Shown here in pieces: positions 9,452 through 17,708 of a stretch of DNA of 64,000 bases. The notes beneath the pieces are model-generated. The model made no database searches. It saw only the letters and a program-made list of their open reading frames with translations, and had not been told where the DNA came from. Position 1 is the stretch's first letter. The number at the start of each line of letters is the position of its first letter. The translations under genes and the position numbers were made by a program. The stretch comes from Mycetohabitans endofungorum (GTDB taxonomy: Bacteria; Pseudomonadota; Gammaproteobacteria; Burkholderiales; Burkholderiaceae): the NCBI RefSeq assembly GCF_037477895.1, contig NZ_CP132745.1:248001-312000 (forward strand). Direction: 5' to 3'.

Positions 9452-9663
9452 GATACGTGTCGGATCTGCGAGCACCTATCTGTCAACGTTGGCCGGCACC
9501 TCGGACGAAGTTCTTGCCGGCGTTGGAAACCGCAGGCCGAGCGCGTGATTTGTTTGGAGGCGACGCTGGAGCTGTTGTTGCGCGCAGGCGCAGATAACAA
9601 GAAGCTGCCGCGCTCGTAAGCAAGGAAACAAAGTAGGAGGATCGTTGTCTGGACCGGCACGCC

Positions 9664-10752
9664 ATGACTATGCTTGATGAGGTTTGCGTACTGTCGAATC
9701 CCGGCTCACTGCTGTCGCCGCACGCCCACGTGGCGGCCTCATATGACCTGAAGGTGACCGGCAAGCCGGCACATGGCTACCAGCCGTTGTCGGTGGTGAG
9801 CTGGATCCACAATGCGAATGTGGTGCCCTTCACGATCGACTATCGCCAGCAAACGCATTTGCATGTGGTTAACGGCATGGGTGTCACACTCGGTGACTCG
9901 ATTATTGGATTGAGCGCGCTTGACGCAATCCGACGCCTGCATCCGTCGTTGTCGGTGACGATTTATCGGCCCGCCCATGCGCCAGATTACGTGAAGCAAC
10001 TGTATGCATTGGCGGCACCCCGCTTCGGCGACGTGATCGACTTGCCGGTGCCGCTCGGCTCGATTCCAGCAACCGAACTCGCCATCGACGTTGGTAACCA
10101 TCTTTTCTGGCCCGGCTTTGCGACCCTGCCGATGATTGATTTTTTCCTGTTCGCGCTCGGCATGGCGCCCCACACCGTGCCCGCGCGGTACAAGGCGAAC
10201 GATTGGCTCACCACGCTGACATTACCGGCTCCCGGCAGAGGGTGGTGTGCACGTGGCTATACGTTGTTTTGTCCAGAGGCGAGCACGCCGGTGCGCAGTA
10301 TCCCGGCCGCTGTGCGCGTGTCGATCGTCGATGAGATGTGGCGCACCTTCGGCTTGCCAGTGCTGGGCTTCGGTGCGCTGGAGCACGATCACTATACGGA
10401 TATTGCCGCACTGTCGCCCGATACGGCGAGCTTTCTGAGCTGGGTTGCTCATGCCCGCCACGTGGTGACCTCCGACACGGCCGCGGTACACGTGGCGGCA
10501 GGCTTTAGCGTGCCAAGTACCGCGTATTTCACGACGATCGCACCGGCGCTGCGCGTGCGCGACTATCCACACTGCAAGGCGCTCGCGCTGGACGTGCCGG
10601 AATTGGATGGAATGCAAGTGAGCGAGCGGGCCGCCGACTTGCGTCGGGTCGAGCGCGCGTACCACGAATGGTATGCGGCCCGCGGCAACTGGTTAGCAAC
10701 CTGTGATCGCGCGCCGGGGCAGCTGCTGTTGAGTCAACCGGAGCAGGGCTAA
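9664..10752 (+). CDS. Glycosyltransferase family 9 (heptosyltransferase)-like protein
   Basis: A protein of about 362 residues with two Rossmann-like halves. The segment NGMGVTLGDSIIGLSALDAI then RRLHPSLSVTIYRP, near residue 70, is the acceptor-side pattern of ADP-heptose:LPS heptosyltransferases. HVVTSDTAAVHVAAGFSVPS near residue 270 is the donor-binding D-(S/T)-x3-H-x-A motif. It is unusual in having about 65 residues before the first motif. It probably transfers a sugar to a surface glycan, but no other LPS genes are adjacent, so the acceptor is unknown. An intergenic stretch of about 210 bases precedes it. Confidence 0.7.
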   Translation: MTMLDEVCVLSNPGSLLSPHAHVAASYDLKVTGKPAHGYQPLSVVSWIHNANVVPFTIDYRQQTHLHVVNGMGVTLGDSIIGLSALDAIRRLHPSLSVTIYRPAHAPDYVKQLYALAAPRFGDVIDLPVPLGSIPATELAIDVGNHLFWPGFATLPMIDFFLFALGMAPHTVPARYKANDWLTTLTLPAPGRGWCARGYTLFCPEASTPVRSIPAAVRVSIVDEMWRTFGLPVLGFGALEHDHYTDIAALSPDTASFLSWVAHARHVVTSDTAAVHVAAGFSVPSTAYFTTIAPALRVRDYPHCKALALDVPELDGMQVSERAADLRRVERAYHEWYAARGNWLATCDRAPGQLLLSQPEQG

Positions 10753-10889
10753 CTGGAATCGGGCCAATCGGAACTGGCCCTGCCGGAATTGACGCCAATC
10801 GGGCTGGGCTAACCGGTGCTGAGTCCGCCTACGCTGAGCGTAACCTGCGCCGGTTCGCTCAGCCGACCCGTCGATCGTGCAATAGCGCC

Positions 10890-11504
10890 TCAGAAGCGCA
10901 TTCCGACGCCGATGCCCACCACTAGCGGGTCGATTTTCAACGAGCCAAGCTGCGTGTCACCGATCGATGCGCTGGTGCGCATCCAGATCTTCTTGATGTC
11001 GGCGTTGACGAAAATGCTCTGGGTCACTTGCACGTCCACACCAGCCTGCAGCGCCGGGCCGAAACTGGAATGCTTGATTGACACCGGCGTGCCGCCCGCA
11101 TGCAGCCCATCGTTATAGAAATAAGTGTAGTTCAACCCGGCGCCCACATACGGGCGGATCTTGCCGGCTGGATTGAAGTGATATTGCAACAACAACGTGG
11201 GCGGCAGCACGTTGACACCACCCAATGCGCCGATGTTGGACGTAATCTGGTGCCGCGATGTCCCAAGGATCAACTCGATGCCGATGTTGCGTGTCGCCAT
11301 GTACGTGAAATCGAGTTCCGGAACGATCGCATTGTTGACCCCGGTGCCGAGTTGGCCGAGCGTGCCGCCGGCCGACACGTCGGGCTGAATGCTAATCGCG
11401 CGCAAGCGGGCCAGGATATCACCTTGCTCAGCCTGGACGGGCGCCGCAAACACGACGGGCGCTGCAAGCAGCATGCCGGCTGCGATACGGAAAAGTGCGT
11501 TCAT
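10890..11504 (-). CDS. ompW: OmpW-family outer membrane protein
   Basis: The protein has 204 residues: an N-terminal signal peptide (MNALFRIAAGMLLAAPVVFA...VQA), then an 8-strand beta-barrel pattern with alternating residues, RPYVGAGLNYTYFY, and a C-terminal GVGMRF ending in the aromatic residue needed for barrel assembly. OmpW proteins form narrow hydrophobic channels in the outer membrane and are often induced by oxygen limitation. An FNR-type palindrome lies upstream (11571-11590), and beyond it a hexamer repeat. Confidence 0.9.
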   Translation of the reverse strand: MNALFRIAAGMLLAAPVVFAAPVQAEQGDILARLRAISIQPDVSAGGTLGQLGTGVNNAIVPELDFTYMATRNIGIELILGTSRHQITSNIGALGGVNVLPPTLLLQYHFNPAGKIRPYVGAGLNYTYFYNDGLHAGGTPVSIKHSSFGPALQAGVDVQVTQSIFVNADIKKIWMRTSASIGDTQLGSLKIDPLVVGIGVGMRF

Positions 11505-11570
11505 GGTGTCGTCTTCTTGTGCAATGTTGTGGGTGGGTCATGTATATTGTCGAACGGACGTTCACGCTCT

Positions 11571-11590
11571 GTATTGACGTGAGTCAATAC
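11571..11590. promoter_or_regulatory. FNR/CRP-family-type palindrome upstream of ompW
   Basis: The perfect inverted repeat GTATTGAC-GTGA-GTCAATAC has eight-base arms and a 4-base spacer. The core TTGAC-N4-GTCAA closely resembles FNR/Anr-type sites (TTGAT-N4-ATCAA). It lies about 70 bases before the ompW start codon. In enterobacteria ompW is FNR-controlled, so oxygen or nitrosative control is plausible here. Confidence 0.5.
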
Positions 11591-11644
11591 CCATGCTCGC
11601 GCCGGGTAAGAGTCGAGCGACGCGCTCGTCGTACAATTGCATGC

Positions 11645-11722
11645 CACGCCCACGCCCACGCCCACGCCCACGCCCACGCCCACGCCCACGCCCACGCCCA
11701 CGCCCACGCCCACGCCCACGCC
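11645..11722. repeat. 13-copy CACGCC hexamer tandem repeat, G-quadruplex capable
   Basis: Thirteen perfect head-to-tail hexamers span 78 bases between the stop of the minus-strand LysR gene and the ompW promoter. Read on the minus strand it is a run of GGG tracts separated by CGT, a textbook G-quadruplex pattern. Copy number is likely to vary by slippage, changing promoter spacing or transcription without affecting a reading frame. Confidence 0.95.
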
Positions 11723-11738
11723 GGCGCGATGACCGTGC

Positions 11739-12632
11739 TCAGTTTTTTTCTGTGATTGCCGACACGAATGTTTGGACGAGTGCGGATGCATTGCTCCGAT
11801 ACAGCATCGCAATGGCAGTGGTATTGCCGGCGCCGGCCAGCCGAATGAAGCGCACGCCTGCTGGCGCGATTAAGCGCATGCTTTCTGCGACCAGTGATAC
11901 GCCGAAACCTGCTTCGATCAGGCTCAGTTGCGTCGTCTTGCGTGATGTCACGCGAGCCGAACGCGGAAAGTAGCCGTTTTTCATGCACAATTCCGCGACA
12001 CGAAAACTCAACCCTCCTCGTTCGTGATGCGGCAGTGACACGAACGGCTCCTCGCGTAGCTCGGCAATCGAAACTGCTTCGCGTACCGCAAGCGGATGTG
12101 TGGCGCTAACGGCCAGCATCAGTGGCTCCGAATAAAGCTCGTCAGCACGCACACCGGGAAATTCCAGGTGAACAGGCAGTCGTACAAAGCCGACATCGTT
12201 CACGCCTTGCTCGATACTCGCCATCTGTTCTTCTGACGGCATTTGGGACACCTGCGCTGAAACGTGCTCGTTGGCGTCAAGATAGCGTCGAACGCGTTCC
12301 AGCAAGGGTCCAGCGAATGGCACCGAGCTTGAATGGACCAGGCGGATGATGCCTTGCTCGCCGCGATTCGCATGACGCGTCTGTACAAGCGTTTCATTGA
12401 GGTTGAACAGTAGACGCTTTGCGCCATCATACAGCGCCTTTCCAGCCCGGGTTAGTTCGATCCGGCGCGCACCGCGCACGAGTAGCTGCACTTGTGCCGT
12501 TGCCTCTAGTTCCTTGATCTGCCTGCTCAAGGCGGATTGCGCGATGAAAAGCCGCTCGGCGGCAAGACTGTAGCTGCCCGCCTCGACGATTTCCACAAAG
12601 TAACGCAGTTGCCGTAGCGACATCATCTCCAT
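11739..12632 (-). CDS. LysR-family regulator, probable regulator of the adjacent operon
   Basis: A protein of about 295 residues with an N-terminal winged HTH (SLRQLRYFVEIVEAGSYSLA, then AERLFIAQSALSRQIKELE) and a periplasmic-binding-protein-like effector domain. It resembles the CatR/CysB/NAC group, so the ligand may be an aromatic or nitrogenous metabolite. It is transcribed away from the eight-gene operon beginning at 12826 and is the obvious candidate regulator. The first ATG (12632) follows AAGG; in-frame ATGs at 12626 and 12623 are alternatives. The direct repeats GCCAAAA at 12654 and 12673 in the shared promoter may be its binding site. Confidence 0.88.
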   Translation of the reverse strand: MEMMSLRQLRYFVEIVEAGSYSLAAERLFIAQSALSRQIKELEATAQVQLLVRGARRIELTRAGKALYDGAKRLLFNLNETLVQTRHANRGEQGIIRLVHSSSVPFAGPLLERVRRYLDANEHVSAQVSQMPSEEQMASIEQGVNDVGFVRLPVHLEFPGVRADELYSEPLMLAVSATHPLAVREAVSIAELREEPFVSLPHHERGGLSFRVAELCMKNGYFPRSARVTSRKTTQLSLIEAGFGVSLVAESMRLIAPAGVRFIRLAGAGNTTAIAMLYRSNASALVQTFVSAITEKN

Positions 12633-12653
12633 GCCTTATTGAGATAGCACTTT

Positions 12654-12679
12654 GCCAAAATGGTATTGGTTGGCCAAAA
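12654..12679. promoter_or_regulatory. Possible operator: GCCAAAA direct repeats in divergent promoter
   Basis: Two copies of GCCAAAA start 19 bases apart in the roughly 190-base gap between lysR and the operon; a smaller CCAA...TTGG symmetry overlaps the first. The position fits regulation of both transcripts. No better evidence is available. Confidence 0.3.
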
Positions 12680-12825
12680 ATTAGCGCGATATATTGCCTG
12701 CGGATTTGGCGGTTAGGTTAAATAATTGGGCTGATAAATAAGGGTCGTAACGAATTCTGTCATTGTTTTCCTATTTCGAGTGATCGATGTAGAACACCGA
12801 AATAGCAATAAATCAAGGACCGCAA

Positions 12826-13581
12826 TTGATCTTCGATCTGACTGTAACGCATTTGTTCATCGTATGGTTAGGGATCGCATTAGCGTATGTCGTGTTCGGC
12901 ATGACTGGGTTTGGCACTGCACTGGTGGCTAGTCCGCTGTTGGCCCAGTTCATACCGGTATCGCACATTGTCCCACTGCTCGCATTGCTGGATTTTTGTG
13001 CGGCCACCACGAATGTAGTGCGAGACGGCAGAAAAGCCGAGCGCGGCGAATTGAAGCGACTGGTTCCTTTGATGGTGGCCGGCAGCGGAATCGGTGCGGT
13101 GATCTTGTTGGTGACGAAACCGGATCTGTTGCTGCTGCTGCTTGGGATTTTTGTGATTGGTTACGCAGCATACTCGTTAAGTGGCTATCGGCCAATGACA
13201 CAATTAAGTTCATGGTCGTCGGTGCCTTTCGGCCTCGTTGGTGGCATCTTCAGCGCGTTATTTGGCAGTGGCGGTTTTATTTATGCGATTTATCTGCAGG
13301 GACGGCTTGAAAACAAGGAGCATATCCGCATCACGCAAACCACGCTGATTGGATTGTCGACGCTTACCAGGCTGGTGATGTTCTTGGCGGCCGGCGTCTA
13401 CGCCAACCGCAGTCTGCTGCTGCTCGCGGTGCTGCTCGCGCCAGGCATGCTGGCCGGCGTGTGGATAGGACGCCGCATTACGCTGAGGCTCTCGCGTGAG
13501 CAATTCGTCAAGCTGGTGAATAGCGTCATCCTCGTATCCGGTGTGTTTTTGTTGGTGCGGTATTTTTCGTCAATTTCATAG
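12826..13581 (+). CDS. TauE/SafE-family membrane permease
   Basis: A 251-residue polytopic membrane protein with two repeated halves (ALAYVVFGMTGFGTALVASP and PFGLVGGIFSALFGSGGFIY), the internal duplication of the TauE/SafE/YfcA family. Members export sulfite, sulfoacetate or other small organic anions. The TTG start at 12826 is preceded by AAGGA. It is the first gene of the operon, so it probably exports or imports the pathway's product or substrate. A gap of 77 bases separates it from the next gene. Confidence 0.85.
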   Translation: MIFDLTVTHLFIVWLGIALAYVVFGMTGFGTALVASPLLAQFIPVSHIVPLLALLDFCAATTNVVRDGRKAERGELKRLVPLMVAGSGIGAVILLVTKPDLLLLLLGIFVIGYAAYSLSGYRPMTQLSSWSSVPFGLVGGIFSALFGSGGFIYAIYLQGRLENKEHIRITQTTLIGLSTLTRLVMFLAAGVYANRSLLLLAVLLAPGMLAGVWIGRRITLRLSREQFVKLVNSVILVSGVFLLVRYFSSIS

Positions 13582-13658
13582 GTTATACCCGGTAGGACCG
13601 GGCGGTTCCATGGCGCTGTAGGCAGTCGCGGTTAGATTTAACGTTACCAGGAGTATCC

Positions 13659-15221
13659 ATGATTCAAAGCACATCCGCGGCATTGAAGCTGGAAGCCGCT
13701 GAGAAGGACGAAATGTTGACGGCTGACGAGTATCTCGCCAGTCTCGACGACGGCCGTGAAGTGTTCATCTATGGTGAAAAAATTCGATCCGTCACGCAGC
13801 ACGTGGCATTTCGCAACAGTGCGAGATCCATCGCTCGGTTGTACGATGCGCTGCATGCACCGGCGTCCCGAGACACCATGACGACACTGGATCCGTCCGG
13901 TTATCGCACGCATTGCTATTTCACCCCAGCGCGTTCGGCCGACGACTTGCTGCGGGCCCGCGCCGCAATCGCACACTGGTCGCGGCTGTCGTACGGCTTC
14001 ATGGGGCGTACGCCCGACTACAAGGCGGGGTTTACCGCAACGTTGCTGTCCGATCCTGACTTCTATGATCCGTTCCGCGACAATGCGATCCGCTGGTATC
14101 ACGAGACGGCGCGCAAGGTGCTGTTCATGAATCATGTCCTGGTGAATCCACCAGTGGGCCGGGCCAAGTCGATTGACAGCATGCGTGACGTCTATCTGCA
14201 TGTGGAGAAAGAGCGTGACGACGGTATCGTCGTGCGTGGCGCTAAGATGGTGGCGACCAGCGCGGCGATATCGAATGCCACGTTCGTGGCACAAAACAGT
14301 GCAACGCAGTACCAGCAGGGTCGGGAAGAGGATTTTGCGCTGTGCTTCATCTTGCCGATGAGCACGCCAAACTTAAAAATTGTTTGTCGGCGCTCATACG
14401 AAGCGTCGTCGTTGAGTCCGTTTGACAATCCATTGTCCAGCCGTTTTGACGAGAATGATTCGGTGCTGATTTTCGATGGCGTGTTTGTGCCATGGGAAAA
14501 CGTGTTGATCTACCGGGATATACCGAAGGCGCGCAGTTTCTATTCGGCCTCGGGATTCCTGAATCGTTATCCGTTGCAATCCGGCACGCGGCTCGCAGTC
14601 AAATTGGATTTCCTTTGTGGCGCGTTGATTAAACTGCTCGAATCAAACGGCAGCTACGAATTCAGAGGCGTGCGCACGAAGGTGGCCGATGTGGTCGGCT
14701 GGCGCAACGCGATGTGGGCGATGACTGAAGCGATGTGCATTGCGCCGCAAAAGCGCAGCGACGGCTCTGTCGTACCGCGGCTCGAAGTGGCGGCGACAGT
14801 GCGGCACTTCGGCGCGCAGGTGATGACCCACATCAAGCCGATTTTCGACACGATCCTCGGTGGCTCGCTGATCATGCAGGTGGCCAGTTTCGCGGACATG
14901 CACAATCCAGAACTGCGTGGGCTCATCGATACGTACTATCAAGGCACCGATTCGAGCGCACAGGAGCGGCTCAAGCTTGTGAAATTGCTGTGGGACGCGA
15001 TCGGCAGCGAGTTTGGCGGCCGGCACGAGCTGTACGAGTACAACTATGCGGGTAACCATGAGCAGGTACGGCTGGACATGCTGAACCATTCCACCGCATG
15101 TGGTGCGATCGACCAATGCAGGTCGCTCGTCGAGCAGTGTCTTGCCGATTACGACGTTGATGGCTGGCGCAATCCGTCATGGCAGTTTGACGGCCAGCGT
15201 GAAGCCTACCCGTTTGCGTGA
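13659..15221 (+). CDS. HpaB-family FADH2-dependent monooxygenase
   Basis: The protein has 520 residues, the usual length of the 4-hydroxyphenylacetate 3-hydroxylase large-component family. It has the N-terminal MLTADEYLASLDDGREVFIY, a middle acyl-CoA-dehydrogenase-like fold with VVRGAKMVATSAAISNATFV, and the FDGVFVPWENVLIYRD segment that is well conserved in the family. Such enzymes use reduced flavin from a separate reductase to hydroxylate phenols, or in natural-product pathways less usual substrates. No HpaC-type reductase is adjacent; the FMN-binding PaiB-like gene five positions downstream might supply flavin. The substrate is unknown. Confidence 0.85.
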   Translation: MIQSTSAALKLEAAEKDEMLTADEYLASLDDGREVFIYGEKIRSVTQHVAFRNSARSIARLYDALHAPASRDTMTTLDPSGYRTHCYFTPARSADDLLRARAAIAHWSRLSYGFMGRTPDYKAGFTATLLSDPDFYDPFRDNAIRWYHETARKVLFMNHVLVNPPVGRAKSIDSMRDVYLHVEKERDDGIVVRGAKMVATSAAISNATFVAQNSATQYQQGREEDFALCFILPMSTPNLKIVCRRSYEASSLSPFDNPLSSRFDENDSVLIFDGVFVPWENVLIYRDIPKARSFYSASGFLNRYPLQSGTRLAVKLDFLCGALIKLLESNGSYEFRGVRTKVADVVGWRNAMWAMTEAMCIAPQKRSDGSVVPRLEVAATVRHFGAQVMTHIKPIFDTILGGSLIMQVASFADMHNPELRGLIDTYYQGTDSSAQERLKLVKLLWDAIGSEFGGRHELYEYNYAGNHEQVRLDMLNHSTACGAIDQCRSLVEQCLADYDVDGWRNPSWQFDGQREAYPFA

Positions 15222-15232
15222 TGAGGTGAACA

Positions 15233-16309
15233 ATGATCTATTCTGGAAAGTGGGACCAGGATGCGCTCGACTATCGGGCGCTGCGCGATCAGTGGCATGT
15301 GGTCGCCCGCTCGGACGATGTGGCACGTGATATGCCGCTCGCCGTGCGCTTGCTGGGCGAGGACTTGGTGCTGTGGCGGAACCATGCCGGCATCAACGCG
15401 TGGCTCGATTATTGCGGTCATCGTGGCGCGCGGCTTTCGCTGGGCTGTGTGCGCGACGGGGAAATTGAGTGCCCTTATCATGGATGGCGTTATGCGTCGT
15501 CGGGACAATGCACGAAAGTGCCTGCGCATCCGGACCAAACGCCGCCCGCACAGCGGCTTGTTCGCGTGTACCGTGTAACCGAACGCTACGGGCTAGTTTG
15601 GGTCTGTGTCGGACAACCGGCAGCTGACGTGCCGCCGTTCCCCGAATGGGATGACGCGAGTTTCCGCAAGGTGTATGCGGGACCTTACCGCTATCGGGCA
15701 AACGCATTGCGCTCAGTGGAGAATTTCCTCGATGCTTCGCATTTTCCATTCGTGCACGCAAATCTAAACGGCGATCCAAATTGTCCCGATAAAATTGAGG
15801 ATTACGAAGTAAAAATGACAGAAAACGGTCTCAAAACTTCGGAAATCGAGGTATTTCAGCCGTATGGCGATCATCGTGGGATCCCGGTTACCGCTCGCTA
15901 TACCTATCACGCTTTTCGGCCCACGACCGCCTATTTCTCGAAGAAGACCGGTGTTATCGAACGCTTTTGCACGTTTCTGAACGCGACGCCCGTTGACGAG
16001 GACGAGTGCGTGATACAGCTCATTGTGGCGATCAACTTCGGTGAAGACTTGAGCGACGCACAAATCCTCCAGCGCCAGGACCGGGTGTTTGAGCAGGATC
16101 GCCACATCGTCGAATCGCAGCGTCCCTATCGGCTGCCACTGGACTTGCGCGAAGAGATGCATGTGCGCAGCGACCGCCTCGCGGTGGAGTATCGACGCTG
16201 GTTGCGTGCGCTGGGTGAGGCTGCAACAGCGGGCTGCAGCGCCCACCAAACCGCTGGCGTGCAACAGCATGCTCGCAGTGAGCATTCAAAGGAGTCGTAT
16301 CATGCATAA
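15233..16309 (+). CDS. Rieske non-haem iron oxygenase, alpha subunit
   Basis: The 358-residue protein has a complete Rieske motif, C61-G-H63 and C80-P-Y-H83, holding the 2Fe-2S cluster. In the C-terminal catalytic domain, NFLDASHFPFVH supplies the two His ligands of the mononuclear iron. Single-component-length proteins of this type hydroxylate, demethylate or N-oxygenate small molecules and need a ferredoxin/reductase from elsewhere. It starts 11 bases after the HpaB-like gene and overlaps the aminotransferase start by 8 bases, so the genes are translationally coupled. Confidence 0.9.
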   Translation: MIYSGKWDQDALDYRALRDQWHVVARSDDVARDMPLAVRLLGEDLVLWRNHAGINAWLDYCGHRGARLSLGCVRDGEIECPYHGWRYASSGQCTKVPAHPDQTPPAQRLVRVYRVTERYGLVWVCVGQPAADVPPFPEWDDASFRKVYAGPYRYRANALRSVENFLDASHFPFVHANLNGDPNCPDKIEDYEVKMTENGLKTSEIEVFQPYGDHRGIPVTARYTYHAFRPTTAYFSKKTGVIERFCTFLNATPVDEDECVIQLIVAINFGEDLSDAQILQRQDRVFEQDRHIVESQRPYRLPLDLREEMHVRSDRLAVEYRRWLRALGEAATAGCSAHQTAGVQQHARSEHSKESYHA

Positions 16310-17708
16310 GCAAACGCTGGATGCATTGTCCATGCTCGAGCATCGTGAGTCCAATGCCCGTACGTATGCACGCTCGATCACTCGCGTCCTCACGCGGGCA
16401 GAGCTTGCGACCGTCTACGATAGTGAAGGCCGTCAATATTTGGACTGCCTCGCGTGCGCTGGCGCGCTGCCGTTGGGACACAATCATCCGTACGTCATGG
16501 AGCGGGTCAGCCAGTTTCTCGCATCGGGCCACATTCTGCAGGCACTGGACATTGCGACGCCGGCGAAGATCGAATTTGTCGAAGCGTTATATCGCGTATT
16601 GCCGCCGCAGTTTGCCAACGATGCCAAGCTTCAGTTTTGTGGGCCGACCGGCTCCGATGCGGTCGAGGCGGCGATCAAGCTATTCAAGACAGTCACGGGC
16701 CGGCGGTCGGTACTGGCATTTCACGGCGCGTATCACGGCATGACGATGGGCGCGTTGAGTCTGATGGGCAACCGGGGGCCGAAGGAAAGCGTGGCCGGGG
16801 CGATGGCAGAAGTGCATTTTTTGCCTTATCCGAATGCCTATCGATGCCCGTTCGGTGTTGGCGGTGCACAAAGCGATACGTTGTCGTTGGCGTATATCCG
16901 CCATCTTCTTGAGGATCCGGAGAGCGGCATCACGAAGCCCGCGCTGATCCTGTTGGAAGCAGTGCAGGGCGAGGGCGGCTGCATTCCGGCCAGTGCCGAC
17001 TGGTTGACCGGATTGTCCGAGCTGGCGCTGCGTCATCAGATTCCGCTTGTTATCGACGAGGTGCAGACCGGCTTCGGTCGTACCGGCACGATGTTCGCGC
17101 ATGAGGTGGCTGGCATCATACCCGACGCGATCATCCTGTCTAAGGCAGTGGGCGGCGGTTTTCCACTGTCCGTGCTCGCCTATCGGCGCTGCTACGACGG
17201 TTGGCGACCCGGTGCCCATGCGGGGACGTTTCGAGGCAACCAGATCGCACTGGTGGCGGGTGCCGCCACGCTCGAATTTCTACGCTCGCACGGCATTGTG
17301 CAACAGGCAGCTGAGCGCGGCGCCAGGCTGCGCGCCGGTCTTGAATCGTTGCAACGGCGCTACGCGTGTATCGGCGACGTGCGTGGTCGTGGCCTGATGC
17401 TCGGCGTCGAGATCGTTGCTCCACACGGTCCGCTGGATGCGCGCGGATTGCCGCCAGCGGAGGGCGAACTAGCGCGACGCATCAAGCATGCTTGCTTGGA
17501 CGAAGGCTTGATCATTGAGACGGGAGGACGTCACGGTGCGGTGCTGCGGCTGTTGCCGCCGCTGATCATTACAGAGGCTGAAACGGACGAAATCCTAGCT
17601 CGTCTCGAACGAGCGTTGTCGACGGTGACCAGCGCGGTGGATGCGCCCTTGCTTACCCCTGACGGTATCGGCCGCAACGCTCACATTTCTGTATCGGAGA
17701 CCTTATGA
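16302..17708 (+). CDS. Class III PLP aminotransferase (diaminobutyrate/ornithine type)
   Basis: The 468-residue protein has FCGPTGSDAVEAAIKLFKT for phosphate/cofactor binding, the IPLVIDEVQTGFGRTG block with the Asp that contacts the PLP nitrogen, and SKAVGGGFPL with the Schiff-base lysine. It resembles diaminobutyrate-2-oxoglutarate transaminases (EctB/PvdH-like), which interconvert an omega-amino group and an aldehyde. In this operon it may form a diamine or amino-acid substrate for the following N-hydroxylase. Its end overlaps the next start as ATGA. Confidence 0.87.
   Translation: MHKQTLDALSMLEHRESNARTYARSITRVLTRAELATVYDSEGRQYLDCLACAGALPLGHNHPYVMERVSQFLASGHILQALDIATPAKIEFVEALYRVLPPQFANDAKLQFCGPTGSDAVEAAIKLFKTVTGRRSVLAFHGAYHGMTMGALSLMGNRGPKESVAGAMAEVHFLPYPNAYRCPFGVGGAQSDTLSLAYIRHLLEDPESGITKPALILLEAVQGEGGCIPASADWLTGLSELALRHQIPLVIDEVQTGFGRTGTMFAHEVAGIIPDAIILSKAVGGGFPLSVLAYRRCYDGWRPGAHAGTFRGNQIALVAGAATLEFLRSHGIVQQAAERGARLRAGLESLQRRYACIGDVRGRGLMLGVEIVAPHGPLDARGLPPAEGELARRIKHACLDEGLIIETGGRHGAVLRLLPPLIITEAETDEILARLERALSTVTSAVDAPLLTPDGIGRNAHISVSETL

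Noticed and set aside
11495-11973. Long Pro-Arg, His-Ala and Gly-Val/Trp-Ala repeat proteins encoded across the hexamer array on both strands
   Set aside because: All frames through a (CACGCC)n array stay open; no ribosome-binding site or domain supports translation, and they overlap ompW or lysR promoters.
16089-16301. Upstream extension of the aminotransferase frame
   Set aside because: It overlaps the Rieske gene in another frame; the ATG at 16302 has AAAGGAG upstream.
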